From Ochrobactrum sp. BTU1 (GTDB lineage: Bacteria > Pseudomonadota > Alphaproteobacteria > Rhizobiales > Rhizobiaceae): a stretch of DNA of 64,000 nucleotides. The stretch is taken from assembly GCA_018798825.1 (NCBI GenBank), contig CP076356.1, forward strand, positions 186,001 through 250,000. Direction: 5' to 3'. Shown here piece after piece: positions 50,882-59,692 of this stretch. Below the pieces are notes generated by a model. It made no database searches, was not told where the DNA came from, and worked only from the letters and a program-made list of their open reading frames with translations. The position numbers were made by a program, and so were the translations under genes. The first letter of the stretch is position 1, and every line of letters begins with the position of its first letter.

Positions 50882-51868
50882 TTACTGTGCGCCATTGATG
50901 GCTGCAGCTTCATCAGCAAAGGCTGCAATCAGCGGATCGCTTGCCTTATATTTCTCAACTAGGGGGGCAAAAACTTCGCGCATTTGCTCTGTCATTTCAG
51001 CTGAAGGCTTGACTACCGGGATATTGCGTTGCGCCAGTGTTTCAAGGACGCGTTTGTCCTGTTCCGCGACAGCCATGATTTGCGGATGAACGGTCTCTGC
51101 AACAGCATCCCGCATGGCCTTCTGCTGGGCAGCATCCAATGTTTCAAACGTATCTTTGTTGATCAGGAGGAATGAGGGCCAGAAGTAATGACCGGTCAAT
51201 GTGACGCCTTTGGCGACTTCGTAGTATTTCTCGGAGTCAATTGAAGACAGGTTGATCTCTACTGCATCGAGTGCACCGGTTTCCAAAGCTGAGTAGACTT
51301 CGCCATAGGCCATTGGAGTTGGATTGGTTTCAAGTGTCTTCCAGATATCGATAAATAATGGAGTAGGTGGAACCCGTGTTTTAAGGCCTTTAAGGTCTGC
51401 CAAGGATTCAACCGGCTTGCGAACACTCAAGAAGTGACGTTGACCACCATCATAAAGCCCAAGCGCAATCATGCCGTGGTCTTCGATTTTATCCATGATT
51501 GCACGTGCGGAATCAGATACCGCCAGCTTAGCAAAACCTTCATAATCCGGGATGATCCCCGGCAACTGCAATGCGTTGACAGTTGGAATCATTGTCGCGA
51601 GAGCTGAAGAGGAATTAACGGTCATGTCGATTGTTCCCAATTCGACGCCTTCCATCAGCTCTCTCACATCACCAAGCTGCCGCGAGGGAAAAATCTCGAT
51701 CTTGACATCACCGTTCGAGATTCGCTCCACCGCTTCTTTGAAACGCACGGCCGTGTCGTGATTGGGATGACTTTCAAAAACTGCGTGACCCAAACGAAGA
51801 GTAACCGGTTCTGCATACGCACTGTGTGCCATTACGCCCAACATGGCCGCCAGAAAATAGGCTTTCAT
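50882..51868 (-). CDS. TRAP transporter substrate-binding protein (DctP type)
   Basis: Periplasmic protein of 328 residues with signal peptide MKAYFLAAMLGVMAHSAYA and the DctP signature: LKGLKTRVPPTPLFIDIWKTLETNPTPMAYGEVYSALETGALDAVE, where the arginine binds the ligand carboxylate. It is the first gene of the operon. ATG 51868 has GGGAGGGATT upstream. The 13-bp palindrome at 51900-51912 lies about 30 bases before it and probably carries the operator. Confidence 0.9.
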   Translation of the reverse strand: MKAYFLAAMLGVMAHSAYAEPVTLRLGHAVFESHPNHDTAVRFKEAVERISNGDVKIEIFPSRQLGDVRELMEGVELGTIDMTVNSSSALATMIPTVNALQLPGIIPDYEGFAKLAVSDSARAIMDKIEDHGMIALGLYDGGQRHFLSVRKPVESLADLKGLKTRVPPTPLFIDIWKTLETNPTPMAYGEVYSALETGALDAVEINLSSIDSEKYYEVAKGVTLTGHYFWPSFLLINKDTFETLDAAQQKAMRDAVAETVHPQIMAVAEQDKRVLETLAQRNIPVVKPSAEMTEQMREVFAPLVEKYKASDPLIAAFADEAAAINGAQ

Positions 51869-51899
51869 TTTAATCCCTCCCAAGATTGTTCTCATATAG

Positions 51900-51912
51900 A
51901 GAACTCTGTTCT
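51900..51912. promoter_or_regulatory. Candidate IclR operator 1 (AGAAC-TCT-GTTCT)
   Basis: This 13-bp palindrome lies about 30 bases before the TRAP operon start. Its exact counterpart on the other strand (AGAAC-AGA-GTTCT) is at 53039-53051 before the DUF6282 gene. The IclR gene lies between the two sites, so joint control is likely (inference). Confidence 0.65.
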
Positions 51913-52066
51913 TAATAAAAACGACGTGCTAGCATCTGTCAACAGCAACATGGCAAACTCATGAGGTGAATTGGTAATTCGTAAGAATCAAAAATCTAAG
52001 TAAGAAGAAATCGTGTAATAAATTCAATTCGCTAGGCGGGTAGTAAAACTGGAAATAGGAGAGATC

Positions 52067-52828
52067 GTGACTGGAACAGACAATGTTAAGGCCGCTGAAC
52101 TATGCCTGCGGATATTGGAACACGTTGCTTTCTCCCCTGAACGCGACGGCGTGACGCAGATAGCTGAGAGCTTTGGAATTGCCAAAAGTGCGGCGTTCAA
52201 ACACTTGCATACGCTAATCAGTCGCGGGCTTGTTGTGCAGGATCCATCGACCAGTCGCTATCGCCTTGGCCCCAAGGCCTGGCTGATCGGGCAGCAGGCA
52301 CAAAGTCTGAATGACATCACGGCGATCGCTTTACCATTTATGCTGGCAGCACGTAATGAAACTGGGTTGGCTGTTGTATTGTCGACGCCGATGCCAGCCT
52401 CTGCCTATGTTGTTCTAACCTGTCCAAGCACGCATCAGATAGAGATCGGTGTGCGCACCGGCAGCCATCTTGCATTGCATGCTTCAGCGCAGGGAAAGGT
52501 CTTTCTGGCAATGGGGGGTAGCAACCTGTCTGAGTTGAAGAAGACGTCGCTAACTCCAGTTACACCACATACAATTACCAGTTGGGACGTTCTGGAAGAA
52601 GAATTGAAGAAGGTACGTGAATACGGGTTCGCTTCTGCGCCGCAGGAGGCTTTGTTGGGTATAAACGCCATGGCTGCGCCGGTGATCAATTACGACAATA
52701 AGCTGATAGCCAGCATCGGCTTTGTAGGTTCTGTTCAGCATATTCCAGACGTGCCAGATCCTGCGCTGGTCAATCGGCTACTTCGGTTGACGAGAGATAT
52801 TTCAAGTGCTTTCGGGCATGTGAATTAA
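52067..52828 (+). CDS. IclR-family regulator of the TRAP/aldolase locus
   Basis: Regulator of 253 residues. The N-terminal winged helix includes VTQIAESFGIAKSAAFKHLHTLISRGLV. The effector domain from about residue 80 contains VVLSTPMPASAYVVLTCPS and, near the end, LLGINAMAAPVINYDNKLIASIGFVG, the usual IclR ligand-binding segment. GTG 52067 follows AATAGGAGAG. It is divergent from the TRAP operon and upstream of the DUF6282 gene; identical palindromes near both support a local regulon. Confidence 0.9.
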   Translation: MTGTDNVKAAELCLRILEHVAFSPERDGVTQIAESFGIAKSAAFKHLHTLISRGLVVQDPSTSRYRLGPKAWLIGQQAQSLNDITAIALPFMLAARNETGLAVVLSTPMPASAYVVLTCPSTHQIEIGVRTGSHLALHASAQGKVFLAMGGSNLSELKKTSLTPVTPHTITSWDVLEEELKKVREYGFASAPQEALLGINAMAAPVINYDNKLIASIGFVGSVQHIPDVPDPALVNRLLRLTRDISSAFGHVN

Positions 52829-52836
52829 AATGGCAT

Positions 52837-52863
52837 CCCGAAAAGTGGCCGGCACTTTTCGGG
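52837..52863 (+). terminator. Hairpin after the IclR gene
   Basis: CCCGAAAAGTG (52837-52847) pairs with CACTTTTCGGG (52853-52863). Palindromes of this look are frequent in Rhizobiales intergenic DNA. It can act as a terminator here. Confidence 0.6.
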
Positions 52864-53236
52864 TAAAGTTTCTGTTCGCTGATATGCCCGATGTCCATTT
52901 AAGCCATCATCTGCAAACGCGCTTTCGTCTAAGCGCCCTCGCTCAAATGCCCGGACACGCTTAGGCAAACTTTGCCCTGTTCAACTTCCTCACAGACCAT
53001 TCTTACGCGTTGACACCGATCTGCAAAATGCGCATAAGAGAACAGAGTTCTTACAGGGAGAACAAGGTGGCCGTCTCTTGAAGGCTTCAAGATAGTATTT
53101 CCCGACCAGAGAGCCGTTGGTCATCTGCCAGATGAAAATTTTGTGTTCACGTCATGATCGCTGCGATGATTGCTTCAATCATGCGGTGAACATCAGGCAG
53201 AGTCCTGAGTGATGCTGAATAATGGGAGGAATTGGT
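52864..53236. promoter_or_regulatory. Intergenic region with the second copy of the 13-bp operator
   Basis: No supported gene in ~370 bases. AGAAC-AGA-GTTCT (53039-53051) is identical to the site before the TRAP operon. The DUF6282 start follows about 190 bases later with GGAGGA directly before it. Confidence 0.6.
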
Positions 53237-54160
53237 GTGGAACACATTCGGATGAGAACAGACGAACAGGAAGCCAGAATTGCCAAGATTCTGATTGGCG
53301 CAGTGGATCCTCATGTGCATAGTGGGCCTTCGATCGCACCGCGAATGGTTGATCATCTGGAACTGGCAAAAATCTATTCAGATGCGGGCTTTATCGCAGC
53401 CGTAACCAAGGATCACGATTATGCGGGCGTTGCGACGGCTCAGTTGATCGCGAACCATTATCCTGATCTCAGGACAAAAATTTATTCAGGAATAGTGCTT
53501 AACAACGTTGTAGGCGGTCTTAACCCTTATGCCGTTGAACATACAGCCGCAATGGGCGGTAAGGTTGTGTGGATGCCAACACTTGCGGCCGAGAACCACC
53601 TGCAGTGGGAAAAGACCGGGAGTTGGGCGCACCCAGCATCGACCCAGAAGATGCGTTCAGCATCGCCGGTACCTGTTCTTGATGGGCAGAAGCAGGTTGT
53701 TGATGCACTTAAGGAAATCCTCGATATTATTGCGAAGAACAATATGACGCTTGCGAGTGGTCATATCCATGTCAGCGAAACGTGGATCGTTTTCGAGGAA
53801 GCAAAGCGCCGTGGTGTTGAGCGCCTCATCTTCACGCATCCAGAAGACGTGGTCGGTGCATCGCTGGAGGATGTGCGCGGCATTGCTGAGATGGGCGCTT
53901 ACGTCGAGCACTCACTGGCTTTCTTTGTGGAAGGTTCAAAGTTCAAAACCTGCACATCTGAGGACATGAAATCACTGGTAGATACCGCTGGTATTGATAG
54001 AACGATTATATGCTCCGATCTTGGCCAGGTCGGCGTTGTTGATCCGCTGGAAGGCTTTAAACGCGGCATTAGCATTCTGATGGAGCTGGGATATTCCGAT
54101 GAAGACATCCACAAGATGGTCGCAACCAATGCAGCGAAAGTGCTTGGTCTAGAAAGCTGA
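53237..54160 (+). CDS. DUF6282-type metal-dependent hydrolase
   Basis: Protein of 307 residues of the amidohydrolase-like TIM-barrel type. Putative metal motifs are VDPHVHSGPS near residue 28, LASGHIHVSE, IFTHPEDVVG and IICSDLGQVGVVDPLEGF. GTG 53237 is preferred because GGAGGA lies six bases upstream; ATG 53222 has only weak signals. The family is uncharacterised. It shares its probable operator with the TRAP-aldolase operon, so it likely opens or hydrolyses the imported substrate or an early intermediate. It is monocistronic. Confidence 0.7.
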   Translation: MEHIRMRTDEQEARIAKILIGAVDPHVHSGPSIAPRMVDHLELAKIYSDAGFIAAVTKDHDYAGVATAQLIANHYPDLRTKIYSGIVLNNVVGGLNPYAVEHTAAMGGKVVWMPTLAAENHLQWEKTGSWAHPASTQKMRSASPVPVLDGQKQVVDALKEILDIIAKNNMTLASGHIHVSETWIVFEEAKRRGVERLIFTHPEDVVGASLEDVRGIAEMGAYVEHSLAFFVEGSKFKTCTSEDMKSLVDTAGIDRTIICSDLGQVGVVDPLEGFKRGISILMELGYSDEDIHKMVATNAAKVLGLES

Positions 54161-54178
54161 TAGAAGAAATACCACTTT

Positions 54179-54215
54179 TAAAACGCCGGTCTGGTTCAAT
54201 CAGGTCGGCGTTTTA
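54179..54215. terminator. Bidirectional terminator between convergent genes
   Basis: TAAAACGCC (54179-54187) pairs with GGCGTTTTA (54207-54215). It lies between the DUF6282 gene and the convergent IclR gene, overlapping the latter's stop codon. Confidence 0.75.
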
Positions 54216-54971
54216 ACCATGTGGGTGGCTCGTAATTCGCTTTTCGATTTCGATGGCAGCATTTTTGGTGGTTTCATGCAGGAATTGAAGCCTGTCATCC
54301 TTGAAACGTGACGCAATTGCTGCAGTTGTTACCGCTCCGATCGCCTTGCCAAATGGATCGGTGATTGCGTGAGCAACGGCCCATACATCCGGCACAACAT
54401 GATTTTGCGTGTGCGAATACCCTAGTGAACGTGCCGCATTAACGTCATTACGGATACGCTCGGTGGTAATGTCCGGAAAGTGTTTAAATGCTTCCTGATT
54501 TTGGCGCAGGATTTCTTCGGTCTCATCTTCCGACATGGTTGCGAGTATGGCTATACTCGCCGCACCAACGCCCAGAGGCCGCTGATCGCCCACCTGAATT
54601 GTCAAGGTCTGCACCGGATAGCTACCAAGTACACGGTCAAGGCAAATTGTATGGTTTGCACTGCGCAGTGTCAGATAGGTCGTATCGCCTGTCATGCCTG
54701 CAAGGTTAAGCAATGCATCTCTTGCAAGCTGAGCGACCGGAAAACTCCGCGTTGCCGCCATTCCGAGGAAGACCAGTTCCGGTCCCAGGCTGAAAGACTT
54801 CTGATCACGATCAGCTTCGGCAAAACCTTGCTCCACCAGTGCTTCAAGCAATCTTAATGTCGTTGGAAGGCCCAGACCAGTGAGGCGGGAAACCTGTGAA
54901 AGACGCAAGCCGGACTTATCAGCTCCCGCCAACGCTTTCAGAACTTTTGCGAAACGATCCAGACTTTGCAA
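54213..54971 (-). CDS. IclR-family regulator of the second locus
   Basis: Regulator of 252 residues. Winged helix: KSGLRLSQVSRLTGLGLPTTLRLLEALVEQGF; effector domain from about residue 75, with YLTLRSANHTICLDRVLGSYPVQTLTIQVGDQRPLGVGAAS and a C-terminal PFGKAIGAVTTAAIASRF. It lies at the end of the succinate-semialdehyde dehydrogenase gene's upstream neighbourhood and probably controls the divergent catabolic genes from 56709. A dyad in that region (56680) may be its site. Confidence 0.85.
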   Translation of the reverse strand: MQSLDRFAKVLKALAGADKSGLRLSQVSRLTGLGLPTTLRLLEALVEQGFAEADRDQKSFSLGPELVFLGMAATRSFPVAQLARDALLNLAGMTGDTTYLTLRSANHTICLDRVLGSYPVQTLTIQVGDQRPLGVGAASIAILATMSEDETEEILRQNQEAFKHFPDITTERIRNDVNAARSLGYSHTQNHVVPDVWAVAHAITDPFGKAIGAVTTAAIASRFKDDRLQFLHETTKNAAIEIEKRITSHPHG

Positions 54972-55100
54972 TATACACCCTAATATCTCACAGTTGCGTT
55001 GCGCACCACATTGTTCAGAATGTGCTGCAACGCGCCGGGTTTTATTCCGGCGCGCATGGGTGCTCTGGAATTTGAAGATCAGAGCATATTTCCATTTAAA

Positions 55101-56552
55101 CTAGTGTGCGTTTAAGCCGCCGAGCAAGATATATTTGACTTCGGTGACTTCTTCGATGCCGAAATGAGAGCCCTCACGTCCCAGTCCTGATTGTTTTACG
55201 CCGCCAAAGGGAACGGTTTCAGCGACAAGCTGTGTCGAGTTAACCCCAACCATTCCGCTTTCCAGCTTGTCACTCAGACGAAGCGCTCTACCCAGATTGC
55301 GTGTATAAAAATAGGCGGCAAGGCCGGAAACTGAATCATTTGCCATTTGGATCAGTTCATCTTCGCTTTCAAACCGGATTAGTGCAGCAAGCGGACCAAA
55401 TGTTTCTTCACGACAGACAAGCATATCCGACGAAATCTCGGTCATAACGGTCGGTTCAAAGAAGTTTCCGCCCAGTTCATGTCTCTTCCCGCCAGCTATC
55501 AGATTTGCGCCTTTTGCAAGCGCATCCTCGATATGGCGTTCGACCTTGCTGACAGCGGCAGCATTGACGAGCGGTCCTTGCGAGACCGATGTATCTAGAC
55601 CATTGCCGACGGTAAACTGTGCCACACGCTCAGCCAGTCGCGCAGAAAACTGGTCATAAATTCCACTCTGAATGTAAAGGCGATTGGCGCTGACGCATGT
55701 CTGGCCCATATTACGGTATTTCACTGCCAGCGCGCCCTGAATCGCGGCATCAAGGTCAGCATCATCGAAAACGATGAAGGGCGCATTGCCACCCAGTTCC
55801 AGCGACAGTTTTTTAACGGTGGAAGCTGCCTGAGACATCAGCAATTTGCCAACGTCTGTTGATCCGGTAAAGCTGACAAGGCGGATGGCGGGGTGTGTGG
55901 TGAGGATGTTTCCGATCATTTTAGCGTCGCCGGTGACGATATTAAGAACGCCTGCTGGAATGCCCGCTTCAACTGCAAGAGATGCAAGCGCAAGCGCGAT
56001 TAGTGGTGTGTCGGGAGCGGGCTTGCACACAACCGTACACCCGGCAGCAAGTGCGGGGGCGACTTTGCGCGCAATCATAGACGCAGGGAAATTCCATGGA
56101 GTGATGGCCGCACAGACACCGATAGGCTGCCTGTTGACAATGATACGCGCGTCCTCGACATGAGTAGGAATTGTTGTCCCGTAGATGCGTTTTGCTTCTT
56201 CACCAAAGAATTCTATCTGCGCGGCGCTTGCAGTAATTTCCCCCCTCGCTTCCGCAATTGGTTTGCCCTGTTCGCTAGTCAGGATCAGCGCAAGGTCGTC
56301 GATATTTTCAAGCAGAAGGTCCGACCAGTGCCGCATGATTTTGGCGCGATCCTTCGCAAGGCGATTTGACCAATCGGGAAAAGCTGCTTCGGCGGCCTCG
56401 ACGGCTGCAACGATATCCTTCTGATCAAGAGACGGCGTGGCGCCGATCTGCTCGGCGGTAGCCGGATTGAAAACAGGGGTAACCGCGTCTCCGAGCCATT
56501 TTCCGTCGACAAGGCACTGGGTGCGCAACAATTGTTGGTTGGTAATCTGCAT
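55101..56552 (-). CDS. gabD: Succinate-semialdehyde dehydrogenase-type NAD(P) enzyme
   Basis: Enzyme of 483 residues with the SSADH pattern: GVCAAITPWNFPASMIARKVAPALAAGCTVVCKPAPDTP, SFTGSTDVGKLLM, KLSLELGGNAPFIVFDDADLDAAI and GQTCVSANRLYIQ with the catalytic cysteine. It would take succinic semialdehyde released by the HpaI-type aldolase (59693) to succinate. It is divergent from the catabolic operon beginning 56709, sharing the intergenic region with its dyads. The gabD symbol reflects family, not proof of substrate. Confidence 0.85.
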   Translation of the reverse strand: MQITNQQLLRTQCLVDGKWLGDAVTPVFNPATAEQIGATPSLDQKDIVAAVEAAEAAFPDWSNRLAKDRAKIMRHWSDLLLENIDDLALILTSEQGKPIAEARGEITASAAQIEFFGEEAKRIYGTTIPTHVEDARIIVNRQPIGVCAAITPWNFPASMIARKVAPALAAGCTVVCKPAPDTPLIALALASLAVEAGIPAGVLNIVTGDAKMIGNILTTHPAIRLVSFTGSTDVGKLLMSQAASTVKKLSLELGGNAPFIVFDDADLDAAIQGALAVKYRNMGQTCVSANRLYIQSGIYDQFSARLAERVAQFTVGNGLDTSVSQGPLVNAAAVSKVERHIEDALAKGANLIAGGKRHELGGNFFEPTVMTEISSDMLVCREETFGPLAALIRFESEDELIQMANDSVSGLAAYFYTRNLGRALRLSDKLESGMVGVNSTQLVAETVPFGGVKQSGLGREGSHFGIEEVTEVKYILLGGLNAH

Positions 56553-56584
56553 GGCCTACCTGCTTTCACTGATTGAAACTAATC

Positions 56585-56694
56585 ATCGATATTTTTCGAT
56601 AGTACGCAGCATCGACGCACAAAAGTAAAGTATATTGTTGGATTTCGCGCACTTCGGGAATACGTTGCTGGAAAAGAAGTTTCATTTGATGAAA
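56585..56694. promoter_or_regulatory. Divergent control region with two dyads
   Basis: ATCGA-TATTTT-TCGAT (56585-56600) and TTTCAT-TTG-ATGAAA (56680-56694) lie between gabD and the RidA-led operon. The latter has the general form of IclR/KdgR-type sites. A role for the IclR protein at 54213 is inference. Confidence 0.45.
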
Positions 56695-56708
56695 TAATTG
56701 GTGCAATC

Positions 56709-57104
56709 ATGAGCAGTCAATTCAGGCGCAGCATTTTTCTCCAGGGTGTATCGCACCGAAACCCTATTCCGAACGCGTCTGTGGTGAGGGGGGTGTTGAT
56801 GTCGAGCGTGATTAATGGCGTCGACAGCAGTACGGGTGCGACCCCGGCCACTTTGGAAGAGCAGTGCGAACTAATGTTTTACAACGCCCGCCACATTGTT
56901 GAAGCCGCAGGCGGCAATATCGGCGACATTGTTAAATTCACGATATGGCTCAAAAATCCCGATGATCGGGTCGCCCTGAATGCTGAATGGGAAAAGATGT
57001 TTCCCGATCCTTTAAACCGACCAGCACGGCATGCCCATCAGGGGCATATGCGCGCGGAATTGCTGATCCAGTGTGACATTGTCGCTATCCTCGACGCAGA
57101 CTGA
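56709..57104 (+). CDS. RidA-family protein
   Basis: Protein of 131 residues beginning MSSQFRRSIFLQGVSHRNPIPNAS, longer at the N-terminus than classical RidA, as in RidA subfamilies 2-7. LEEQCELMFYNARHIVEAAGGNIGDIVKFTIWL and NRPARHAHQGHMRAELLIQCDIVAIL are family blocks. Some members hydrolyse imines, others act on enamines or isomerise keto acids. It leads an operon of amidohydrolase, FAH, hydratase and aldolase, so a role in tautomerisation or hydrolysis of an intermediate is possible. Confidence 0.8.
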   Translation: MSSQFRRSIFLQGVSHRNPIPNASVVRGVLMSSVINGVDSSTGATPATLEEQCELMFYNARHIVEAAGGNIGDIVKFTIWLKNPDDRVALNAEWEKMFPDPLNRPARHAHQGHMRAELLIQCDIVAILDAD

Positions 57105-57109
57105 TCCGG

Positions 57110-58009
57110 ATGAAAAATATGTCAGATTACTTTCCTTTTGATCCCGAACCGCGCAGCCCCGAAAACAAGGCGCCTGCGGGAAGTTGCGACAGTCAGTTTC
57201 ATCCTTTCGGTGATCCACTGACTTATCCTGTTCGTCAGGGTGCGGCTTATGAAATGCCGGATGCAACCATTGCGGAAGCTTTGCGGATGCACCGCGTTCT
57301 TGGAATTGAGCGGGGCGTTATCGTTCAGTCTACCACATATGGCAGCGATAACAGGATATTGCTTGATGCTCTGAAAGTCGCTGGACCAGAATATAAGGGA
57401 TGTACCGTCGCTGCATCGCTATCATTAAGTGATGCAGAGATAGAGCGACTAGATTCTGCTGGTGTAAGAGGCGCGCGATTTAACTTCCTGAGTTCTGTTA
57501 ATCTTGTAACATCTGCGGATAGTTTTGCTCGTTCAGTTGATCGCGCCCGGGAACTTGGCTGGTACATTAAGATACAGCCTAGCGAGAATGGCATAACAGA
57601 TGCGCTATCCCAGATCAGTGACATCGATATTCCGGTTATCATAGATCATATGGGTCGACCGAATGTTGCCGAGGGCCTGGACTCCGAAACTGTACGCGCT
57701 ACGGAAGAATTGCTCAAACGTGGAAATTTCTGGGTCATGCTTTCTAATGGACACAAGTTTTCTCGCAGCGGTGCGCCATGGAATGATGTTGTGCCGATTG
57801 CGCAACGTTATATTGCGGCTGCGCCGGATCGAGTGCTCTGGGCAACCGACTGGCCACATCCGCTTTCAAAAAAGCAACCGCCCAATGATGGCGACTTGTT
57901 TGATCTACTGTTTCGCTACGCGCCTGATGCAAAACAGCGTCAGAAGATTCTCGTCGACAATCCAGCAGCGCTGTTCGGCTTCAATAATGCAGATCAGGTG
58001 GCCGTATGA
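57110..58009 (+). CDS. Amidohydrolase of the 2-pyrone-4,6-dicarboxylate hydrolase (LigI) type
   Basis: TIM-barrel hydrolase of 299 residues. CDSQFHPFG near residue 28 replaces the usual DxHxH and recalls LigI-type starts. Further motifs are SVNLVTSADSFARSVDRARELGWYIKIQPS, IPVIIDHMGRP and RVLWATDWPHP. Such enzymes open lactones or pyrones of tricarboxylic acids. It overlaps the FAH gene by four bases. The product would suit the following FAH decarboxylase-like and hydratase steps. The exact lactone is unknown. Confidence 0.75.
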   Translation: MKNMSDYFPFDPEPRSPENKAPAGSCDSQFHPFGDPLTYPVRQGAAYEMPDATIAEALRMHRVLGIERGVIVQSTTYGSDNRILLDALKVAGPEYKGCTVAASLSLSDAEIERLDSAGVRGARFNFLSSVNLVTSADSFARSVDRARELGWYIKIQPSENGITDALSQISDIDIPVIIDHMGRPNVAEGLDSETVRATEELLKRGNFWVMLSNGHKFSRSGAPWNDVVPIAQRYIAAAPDRVLWATDWPHPLSKKQPPNDGDLFDLLFRYAPDAKQRQKILVDNPAALFGFNNADQVAV

Positions 58010-58884
58010 CAGAACGTCTTCAGTTAGCCAGTGTACTTCTTGATGGCCGCGAAACATTTGGCGCTGTAACGCCGAATGGTTTCATCGATCTTGGTAATCG
58101 CTACCCTGAACTTGGTGACCTTGGACGCCTGATTGCGTCTTCGGGCCTTGGTAAGTTGCGCGGCAAGCTATCGGGTTTGACTATTGACCACTCTCTCGCT
58201 GAATTATCCTATCTTATTCCGCTTGCCAGACCGCAGAAGATTATCTGCGTCGGTGTGAATTATCCGGATCGGAATGAGGAATACAAAGATGGACAGTCTG
58301 CCCCTATCAACCCTTCGTTGTTTGTTCGCTTTCCCGGTTCATTTGTTGGTCATGGTGAACTGGTGATGCGACCAACCGTTTCGCAACAGCTTGATTATGA
58401 GGGCGAACTGGCGCTCGTGATCGGCAAGAGCGGCCGTCATATTGCTGAGCGTGATGCGCTTTCCCACATTGCTGCAATTACCCTTTGCAATGAAGGCACA
58501 GTTCGTGACTGGGTGAGGCATGCGAAGTTCAATGTCACGCAGGGCAAGAACTTTGATCGCAGCGGTGCAATGGGTCCATGGCTTATTCCATTCGATCACG
58601 AGGATCAGATCGCAGATATTCGGCTGATTACACGTGTCAATGGAGAGTTGCGGCAGGATGATCGCACCAGTCGTATGACATTCAGTTTCCGAAAGCTGAT
58701 TGCCTATATCTCCACGTTCACGACGCTGGTTCCCGGCGATATTATCGTAACGGGTACACCCACGGGCGCCGGCGCTCGCTTTGATCCGCCGGTGTGGCTG
58801 AAGCCCGGAGACCTCGTTGAAGTCGAGGCTGAGGGTGTCGGAATTCTAGCTAATCGAGTGACGGATGAGGAGTCTTGTACATGA
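58006..58884 (+). CDS. FAH-family protein, HpcE/HpaG-like position
   Basis: Protein of 292 residues with the FAH core: KIICVGVNYPDRNEEYKDG, DYEGELALVIGKSGRHIAE with metal ligands, and PGDIIVTGTPTGAGARFDP. Family members include 5-oxopent-3-ene-1,2,5-tricarboxylate decarboxylase/isomerase of the homoprotocatechuate pathway. Here it precedes a HpaH-type hydratase and HpaI-type aldolase, matching the order of that lower pathway. Hydrolase activity on a diketo acid is an alternative. ATGA overlaps on both sides indicate coupling. Confidence 0.75.
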   Translation: MTERLQLASVLLDGRETFGAVTPNGFIDLGNRYPELGDLGRLIASSGLGKLRGKLSGLTIDHSLAELSYLIPLARPQKIICVGVNYPDRNEEYKDGQSAPINPSLFVRFPGSFVGHGELVMRPTVSQQLDYEGELALVIGKSGRHIAERDALSHIAAITLCNEGTVRDWVRHAKFNVTQGKNFDRSGAMGPWLIPFDHEDQIADIRLITRVNGELRQDDRTSRMTFSFRKLIAYISTFTTLVPGDIIVTGTPTGAGARFDPPVWLKPGDLVEVEAEGVGILANRVTDEESCT

Positions 58885-59690
58885 TGACCCGCGAGCAGAT
58901 TGAGAACTGCGTCCAAAACCTCGCCCATGCTGAAAAAGCGCGGATACAGACAGGTCTGATCAGTCTCGCAAACCCATCTATGACAATGGATGATGCCTAT
59001 GCCATTCAGGCAGAATGGATGCGGCAGAAATATGCGCAGGGTCGACAGGTCATTGGCCGCAAGATCGGTCTGACATCCAAGGCGATGCAATCTGCTCTAA
59101 ATATTGATATTCCGGATTCAGGCATACTGCTTGACGATATGATGTTTGAAGATGGCGGTGTCGTACCCGCAGGACGCTTTATACAGCCGCGCGTTGAGGC
59201 AGAAATTGCCTTCATTATGAAGGATGGATTGCGAGGGCCTAATGTGACAGCCATCGACGTCCTCAATGCGACGGCCTTCTTGCAGCCCGCACTTGAAATC
59301 CTCGATACGCGCATTGTGCGTGTCGATTATCAGACAAGACAAACTCGCAATGTGTTCGACACCATTGCGGACAATGCTGCAAATGCGGGTATTGTGCTCG
59401 GTGGGCGTTGCGTGAAGCCTCTTGATGTGGATATGCGCTGGATAGGCGCGATTGTTTCCAGAAACGGTGCCGTTGAAGAAACGGGGCTCGGAGCGGGCGT
59501 TCTAAATAATCCTGCGACTGCGGTAGCCTGGCTGGCAAACCGTCTGGCGCAAGTGGGTGAAGCAATATTGCCTGAGGAAATTATACTTTCGGGTTCGTTC
59601 ATTCGTCCTATCGAGGCGCTACCCGGTTCAACGTTTTTTGCCGATTACGGCAGTCTCGGCACAGTGAGCTGCCACTTTCAATCGGTGTGA
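58881..59690 (+). CDS. hpaH: 2-oxo-hepta-3-ene-1,7-dioate hydratase-like enzyme
   Basis: Hydratase of about 269 residues of the MhpD/HpaH group. Visible are GRKIGLTSKAMQSALNIDIPDSGILLDDMMFEDG, RVEAEIAFIM with acidic metal ligands, ALEILDTRIVRVDYQTRQTRNVFDTIADNAANAGIVLGG and a C-terminal ADYGSLGTVSCHF. It adds water to a 2-oxo-3-enoate, giving a 4-hydroxy-2-oxo acid, the substrate for the next gene's aldolase. ATG 58881 overlaps the FAH stop. Specificity is inferred from the aldolase partner. Confidence 0.85.
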   Translation: MMTREQIENCVQNLAHAEKARIQTGLISLANPSMTMDDAYAIQAEWMRQKYAQGRQVIGRKIGLTSKAMQSALNIDIPDSGILLDDMMFEDGGVVPAGRFIQPRVEAEIAFIMKDGLRGPNVTAIDVLNATAFLQPALEILDTRIVRVDYQTRQTRNVFDTIADNAANAGIVLGGRCVKPLDVDMRWIGAIVSRNGAVEETGLGAGVLNNPATAVAWLANRLAQVGEAILPEEIILSGSFIRPIEALPGSTFFADYGSLGTVSCHFQSV

Positions 59691-59692
59691 AA

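Noticed and set aside
43757..51868. Pyrimidine degradation operon because of the DHOD-like gene
   Set aside because: No dihydropyrimidinase, Fe-S PreA features or beta-ureidopropionase are present.
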